DNA of 64,000 nucleotides from Megalonaias nervosa (lineage: Eukaryota; Mollusca; Bivalvia; Unionida; Unionidae), in the NCBI GenBank assembly GCA_016617855.1, contig JAECUM010010956.1:1-64000 (forward strand), given 5' to 3'. Below, in pieces: positions 58,090 to 64,000 of the stretch. The notes beneath the pieces are model-generated. The model worked only from the letters and a program-made list of their open reading frames with translations. It made no database searches and had not been told where the DNA came from. Numbering within the stretch: the stretch's first letter is position 1; each line of letters begins with the position of its first letter. The position numbers were made by a program, and so were the translations under genes.

Positions 58090-58560
58090 AATGTCTATTA
58101 CTAATTTAATTTTTGCACAATAGCTTGTGTCTTCCACCATCTACAGTTACCAAACTTTGTGAATGTCGTGCACTTGGAGTAATGAAGAACCCTGTCATTT
58201 TTAGACTTGAAAGTCGATGTTACTGTAAAATGGTTTCTGACATCCATTATTGCCTGCCACCACAGATAATCTTGTTATCACTACTCCTGCATGGATGGTC
58301 ATATCACGGTGAGGTTTTCAGTAGAAAACTGTATGATGTCTAGTTAGTTCCAAAGGAAAATGGATATCTACCTCTAAATGGATGATCATATCAACATAGG
58401 GTTTTCACATAAAGATTTCTTATGATGTCTTGTTGGTGCTAAATAACAATGGTGCTGATCATGCATCCAATATGGCTGCTATGATGACTGTCTTAAAAAT
58501 TCTGTTGTCAGTAGCCTCCATGAATGTATTACAATCATGATGGGGTTTTCACCATTGAAT
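58090..58560 (+). repeat. Junction of both ~150-bp repeat families
   Basis: 58090-58215 is the second family (GCACAATAGCTTGTGTC, ACCAAACTTTGTGAATG). From 58230 it switches to the first family (TGACATCCATTATTGCC, ATGGATGGTCATATCACGGT, ATATGGCTGCTATGATGACT). Confidence 0.6.
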
Positions 58561-58580
58561 CCTCTGTTTTAAAGAAATAC

Positions 58581-58735
58581 AGCTGACTGTAATAAATTTA
58601 CTCTTTGTCAAGAGATTTGTAGCTGATTGTAATAAATTTACATTTTGTCAAGAGATTTATAGCTGATTATAATAAATTTACTTTTTGTCAAGAGATTTAC
58701 AGTTGATTGTAATTAAATTTTGTCAAGCCCATAAT
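58581..58735 (+). repeat. 40-bp tandem repeat, four units
   Basis: AGCTGAYTGTAATAAATTTA then CWYTTTGTCAAGAGATTTRT starts at 58581, 58621, 58661 and 58701; the last unit is shortened. Confidence 0.9.
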
Positions 58736-60630
58736 GGAAACATACTAAATCACTTTTCTGACAGCGGCATAAACCGTGTTGTTAACGTTTTGCTTGAAGT
58801 TTTTCATTTGCTTTACTATAATTTGTTATGTATGAACTTGTACTTTTTTAATGTTGCCATTGATTGACTTGATGTTTGCCGAGTCACAAGCCATTACCCA
58901 TTTTGGCACCCTTTTTTGATGGATAATTTTTTTCATCTTGGTTTTTTGTTAGTCCAGATCTTTTTCCGAAAAGATGGGTTTTCCACACAAGTTATGAAAG
59001 TGATAAACCATAACCATTCTAACAGAAATGTATTTGAATAAAAATAAACATTCCAATCAAATAAGAAACATGAATATTAAAACAGGAAACCCTCAGGACT
59101 GAAAACTTCAGTAAACTTGTATCCCCTTGCAATTTAAATTTTTCTTGTCCAAAGTTTTTCTTTAAGTAAAATAAACCCCATATATCAAAGATCTCGAACA
59201 AAAGTTTGAGTTTGATATAGAAGGCTTTCAGTCATGAGATGTTCCACTGTACATTATGTATAAAAAATATTTACATTTATGCACCTTTAAGTGATAATTA
59301 ATATTAAATGTTTATCTCAAATTATATAAGACTTCATTTTAAGAAAACAAAAGCCTGAATTTCTAGCGTGACTTTTGTGAAGGTTTATGTAAAATTGTTG
59401 CCTTATTAGACTGCAGTAGTTAGAGCTTTACCCACCAAGGATGAGCTAATTAACATTCCCTTGATAATGTGACATGTATGCTGATTTTAACCATTCTTCC
59501 TCTTTGGATGAGATATTGGTTTTGAAGAATAATTGTGTTTACAAAGTATACATGTATCTTGTTATTTTAATGTACTTCAGTGTGTTAGTTGACATTTGAT
59601 ACCTAGGTAACTCGTGTAAGCAGCTTATCAATGCAGTTGTTTTGGTTACAAGACTAAATTTTTTTTATATCCTAAACTAATTGCTAGTCTAGATTTAAAA
59701 TTTATAAATCCAATTTTGATTTTGATATCCTTTCTGCTCACCCTATGGCACAAGTACACTCCAAGTATAGATTAATTAAAAAACAACAGCTCATACAGGG
59801 GGTGGGGCATCTCAAAATGCATATGAAGTTTAAATGTTGACATATCTGCATGAATACTTAGAATAAAATTTCAAAAACAAAGGGAAGTTAACTGGGCAAG
59901 AGAAACTTTTGAAACATTCCCCCAACATTCTACACAAAGCTAAGAGATATTGGTCACTCAAGTCATTTCTAGTTTTACTGCACATTTCCAATTTTAGATT
60001 GGCATTAAAGAAAGTACAGTAGGTTCACAAGATGTATTTGGTTGAATAAGGATCTGAAACAGTTTTAGTGAAGGGTTTAATGTTTGGGCCTCACATACTG
60101 TAACATTGTGCTGGGACTACCAACTAAATAAACCACTAATTGCAACCCTACTGAACATTTGCAAACTTAACATTGCCTTTTCTTGTCAGCTGTTGTTTTT
60201 ACCAGTATTCCAGTTTGTTTTTTTCAGTTGTACCTGCTTGAATCATTTAAATAAAATAATATTTTTCTTCATGTTTTGATGATGAACACTAAACGATGTC
60301 ATTGACGTGTGACAGCAGTAATATTCATGTGGTAACAATGGTTACAGTATAATGTTTTCTTGATTTAGAGATTCAGCATTATATTGTCATTAGTTAAGGT
60401 ATGTACATATTTACAGTATATACATATACTACATGGCTTGAATAATGTTCAGTTGGTTACATGTCCTGCGAGGCATGTGACTTGAAACTTTTACCTATCC
60501 TACATCAGTTCAATTCATCCTACATTGTATATAATCCAAAATCAGATGAAAATGTATTATTGTTGGATCATCTTGGAAAAGTTTCTTATCCTTTCTCCTA
60601 TCCTTGTAAATATGTGTAGACAAGTGGAAT
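58736..60630. other. Intergenic, no gene recognised
   Basis: AT-rich; no ORF above 60 codons with recognisable content, no RNA gene, no array. Confidence 0.5.
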
Positions 60631-60639
60631 TTTGGGGCT

Positions 60640-60850
60640 CTTGCAACAAATAGAATTTTGGTGGCTCTTGAGACAATTGGAATTTTTAAGGCCTGGTAGT
60701 GTCTATTGGATTTTTTAAGGCCTGATGTAGTCTATTGGAATTTTTAAGGCCTGATATAGTCTATTGGAATTTTTAAGGTCTGATACAGTCTGCTGGAATT
60801 TTTAAGGCCTTTATAGTCTGTTGGAATTTTTAAGGCCTGATATAGTCTTT
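60640..60850 (+). repeat. 29-bp tandem repeat
   Basis: CTATTGGAATTTTTAAGGCC with TGATATAGT recurs about six times; exact 29-bp spacing is seen between 60732 and 60761. Two shorter related units (GTGGAATTTTGGGGCTCTTG) precede it. Confidence 0.85.
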
Positions 60851-61209
60851 CTGTGTTGCTGTTCATCTTTTGGTTTTATAGTTGCAGGTTCTACAAGTTA
60901 TTGACTATGAAGAGAAATAATATTTGTATTGAATTCGGCCTATGGGTAATAGGTTGGACCTTTGTTCTACAATAAAAAAATATGTCAGCTCAGGGACTAA
61001 AAGTTAAATTTTTATTTCAATCAATTTTTTTTAAAATCACTAATGGCAAAATATGCTACAGAGGCATTGAGCAAGTCTGTCAAGTACTGACAGATGAGTA
61101 ATTTTACCAATTCTGCCATTTGTTGTTTAATTTATGCTTCCTTTGTATTTTGTTGATTTGGAATGAAATGGAAATGTATTAACTGAAGATGATTTTTATT
61201 TCTGTTTTT

Positions 61210-63340
61210 ATCTCTTGAGGTCATAGACCAGAAGAGTTTATGGGATGGTCTTTTATCCATTGTCCTTTGTCCATCTGTCCATTAGCTCAAGTTTGGTATC
61301 ACTACTCCTCCAAAACTACTTGGAGGATTGCCATGAAACTTCACACACAGGTTGATTTCATGGTCTAATTGGTACAAAATGAAAATGGTGCTGCTTAAAC
61401 TTCCAACATGGCCACCACAATGGTCAGCTTGAAAATTTTGTTATCACTACTCCTGAATAGATGGTCATATCAACATGGGGTTTCCTCTATGAGATTCTGA
61501 AAAACTTTTATGATGTCTAGTTGATTGTAAATGAAAATGGTGATAATCTGACATCCATTATGGCCATTTTAGCTACCATCTTGAAAATCTGATAGCTCTA
61601 CTCATGAATGGATGGTCATATCAGTGTTGGGTTTTCTCTGAAAGACACTGAAAGACTTACCATGTCTAGTTGGTCCTAAATTAAAATGGTGCTGATTTGA
61701 CATCAAATGTAGCTGCTACCATGGCTATTTTGAAAACTGTGTTCTCACAATTCCTCCTGAACCTAAAGATATATTGACATGGAGTCTAACAAAGGGACTT
61801 ATTTTGATATCCAGACGGTCATAAATGAAAATGGAGCCAGTCAGACATCCAATATGGCCATCATACAGTGGAGATCTTGAAAATCTTGTCACTTCTTCTG
61901 TTTGGATGTTTGTATCAGTGAGGTTTTGCCATCTTGAAAGTCTTATCTCTTAACTCCTGAACAGAAGATCATACTGACATGGGATTTTTACCAAAAGACT
62001 TCTTATAACGTCTAATATTGGTGCTGTGATGGCCAGCTTGAAAATCTTGTCACTACTTCTCCCAAATAAATGGTCATTACAGCATTGTTTTCACTAAAAG
62101 GACTTGTAGTGTTTAATTCATCCTAAATTAAAATGATGCTGATCTAATGTCCATTATGTTGCCATCTTGAAAATCTTGTTTTCACTAATTCTCTTAAATG
62201 GAAAGTCATTTTGCCAGGCAGTTTTCATCAGAAAAGTTCTTGTGGTGTCTAGTTGGTTCTAAAGAAAATTCACTCAGTATGACTACTATGGTCTTGAAAG
62301 TATTGTTAACTCTACTCCCACAAAACAGATGGCTATATCAGCATGGGGTTTTTATCAATGGACTAATCCTGTTGTGCCTAGTTGTTCCTAAATGAAAAAT
62401 GAGGCCAGACGTACATCCAGTCTGGCTACCATGATGGCTGTCTTTAACTCATTAACCCCTGGAGGTTTTTGTCATTTTCGCCTGAAATGTGAGTAGGAAA
62501 CCCATTTTGGGGGCTATTTCTGAATACATCCTAATACATTGACCTCCAAGACATTTTAGGTTAACCTAATGCCTAGTTGTGTTAGAAACATCGTTTTTCA
62601 TTGGCTATTTCACCTGAGCATGAGCAGAAGGGTAAAAGTTGGAGTTCTTTTTTTTTTTGCTTAACGGACCCATCATTTTCGTGTCGAGACCACTCTTTAT
62701 TCTAAATGCCCATCTTATCCTACTTTTTGCAAAGGTTCACCTGTCTGTGTGCAGTTCAGACCAGTCTGTCTTAGATCTGAGGCCAAAAAGTCTAAAATCT
62801 GGACACAAAATCAGATTCCGACCTCGGGCGAATTTCAGCTGGAAAAAACTCGGGTCCAAAAAGTTACGTTTTTCTCTCTGTATTTTGTAGTGCAACTAGA
62901 ACATCAATATTATTTGGTATCATCGTAAAGCTACATCTGTCTACCTTTCTATAATACCACCCACTTTATTGTGTCGTACATGACCTTGAGACACTACAGA
63001 GCTCAGAAGTAGGCCACCACCTCCTGCCATGTAAACGCGGCGCCAGGGGTTAATGAGTTAAAATCTTGTTGGCACTACTGCCCCTGATTGGATGATCATT
63101 ATGACATGGAGTTATCACCAAAAGATTTCTAATGACATTTAGCTTGTCCTAAATAAAAATGACACCAATATGACAACCAGTATGTCCACCATAACAGCTA
63201 GTTTGAAAATCTTGTTATTGCTGAAGAAATGGTTTTCAACACTCAGCAATTAAAATGAAGGAATGGTCTTATCTTGAATTTCTATAAATTCTATTTATAG
63301 ACCCAGTAGAGCATCATTTCCTTAAAGGGACAATTGTTTG
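61210..63340 (+). repeat. ~150-bp tandem repeat, largest array with head and tail
   Basis: It opens with CCATCTGTCCATTAGCTCAA and CCATGAAACTTCACACACAG, then about ten diverged ~150-bp units (CTTGAAAATCTTGTTATCAC, TGGATGGTCATATCARCATG, GTTTTCACCAAAAGACTT, CTAGTTGGTCCTAAATGAAA, CTGACATCCAATATGGCC). It ends with the tail TTTTCAACACTCAGCAATTA, AATGGTCTTATCTTGAATT. A MITE interrupts it at 62448-63057. Confidence 0.8.
62448..63057. mobile_element. TTAA-flanked MITE, copy 2 (610 bp)
   Basis: Ends CTCATTAACCCCTGG and CCAGGGGTTAATGAG form a perfect 15-bp terminal inverted repeat, flanked by TTAA at 62444-62447 and 63058-63061. It is the inverted counterpart of 40977-41595, sharing CGTTTTTCTCTCTGTATTTT, TAAAATCTGGACACAAAATC and CTAATGCCTAGTTGTGTTAG. 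Removing it with one TTAA restores the host repeat unit. Confidence 0.92.
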
Positions 63341-64000
63341 AGAGTTTGAAGGGAGAGAATTATTGCCTCTGTGTGTGTGTGTGTCTGTGTCTGTGTCTGT
63401 CTATATATATATATATATATATCCTATTTCCAGTATAAGGCAACTGTGCCTATTGCATTATACACATGTAAGGCTTCTTTGAGCCGCATTATATCGAGGG
63501 AATAATGTATTTGTGTGAGTTACATTCACGTTATTTTATTCTTACGACTGCATCCAAGTTGGATGTAGATTCTCATGTATGATTAATTTCTTGACCAGAT
63601 GGAAAGTTAATTTTTATAGGAGTTTAAAATAACACTTTTTCTGATGTATATTTATGGTTATTTTTATTCTTGTGGTTTTAATGGCGCCTTTTTTAATATT
63701 ATTGGCTCTGTCAAGTGCCTTTTCCTTTGAGAACTTGTGTGTCACATGACTTCTAATACGGATTGCTAGCAGTGGGAGCTCAGATACTTGATATTTTGCT
63801 ATTGAGATAAAGTGTACTGGTGCTTTTGTAAATAAATTGATAAATGTTGTTCCACTTGGAATGAAATGAGTCAGAATCAATACATCCTGCAAACAGGATA
63901 CACTAAGTAGGTGAAAATCAAAATATATTGTTATAATCAAATGTTTTCTATGTTGTTGGAAAGAAATGTATGGAGTTTTTTTGTTATTTTGCATTTATTC
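63341..64000. other. Intergenic with (TG)n and (TA)n; no gene
   Basis: (GT)n then TCTGTGTC repeats and (TA)n lie at 63371-63422. Beyond it, AT-rich sequence; a 126-codon minus-strand open stretch (63614-63994) has no recognisable motif. Confidence 0.5.

Noticed and set aside
63614..63994. 126-codon minus-strand ORF
   Set aside because: AT-rich chance ORF near the window edge without recognisable features.

Overview
This window looks like AT-rich, intron- and repeat-dominated animal nuclear DNA, most likely from a bivalve mollusc or a close relative. Coding exons are few and short, flanked by GT/AG sites and separated by introns of up to about 20 kb. The repeats fit: two tRNA-derived SINEs with bivalve-type bodies, an I/Nimb-type LINE with a (ATCA)n tail, an RTE-type LINE, an L2/CR1-type LINE, a hAT transposon, and degenerate ~150-bp tandem repeats that I remember from bivalve genomes. 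The taxonomic call rests on memory of repeat families and is an inference.

The one clear host gene lies on the + strand from 7018 to 54915, and its 5' exons are missing or lie outside the window. It encodes a type I membrane receptor with one Ig-fold exon (7018-7416), a 13-codon linker (13705-13743), a transmembrane exon (26952-27071), two short tail exons (31205-31229, 34435-34483) and a terminal exon (54742-54915). The terminal exon carries two consensus ITIM-type tyrosine motifs, LHYADL and VEYTEI. The intron phases join perfectly: 1-1, 1-1, 1-1, 1-2, 2-0, 0-stop. The most interesting biological reading is an invertebrate inhibitory-type immune or adhesion receptor whose tail resembles the paired motifs of vertebrate Siglecs.

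Inside the first intron, at 8609-10078, is an intact, intronless 489-residue ORF with a Lys/Glu/Arg/Gln-rich coiled coil and a conserved-looking C-terminus. Its style recalls virus-like or Polinton-like proteins. It is the best candidate for an undescribed gene.

Layout: 1-1400 degenerate repeats; 1400-1909 and 6903-7000 a ~150-bp-unit repeat split by a ~5-kb inverted-repeat element (1910-6902); 7018-7416 Ig exon; 8.2-10.4 kb the orphan ORF and its flanks; 12.3 and 15.2 kb SINEs with target duplications; 17.1-17.8 kb a decayed DIRS-like tyrosine recombinase; 19.8 and 32.3 kb two copies of an ~800-bp hAT-like MITE; 20.9-26.5 kb the I/Nimb LINE; 27.2-30.1 kb the hAT element with 8-bp target duplications; 37.9-43.5 kb two ~49-bp minisatellite arrays bracketing an L2-like LINE, itself interrupted by a TTAA-flanked MITE; 45.2-48.4 kb the RTE LINE with a mutated catalytic motif; 51.7-63.3 kb the end of the receptor gene and several tandem-repeat families. 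All large transposon ORFs are broken. The receptor exons and the 489-residue ORF are the only convincingly intact coding sequences.
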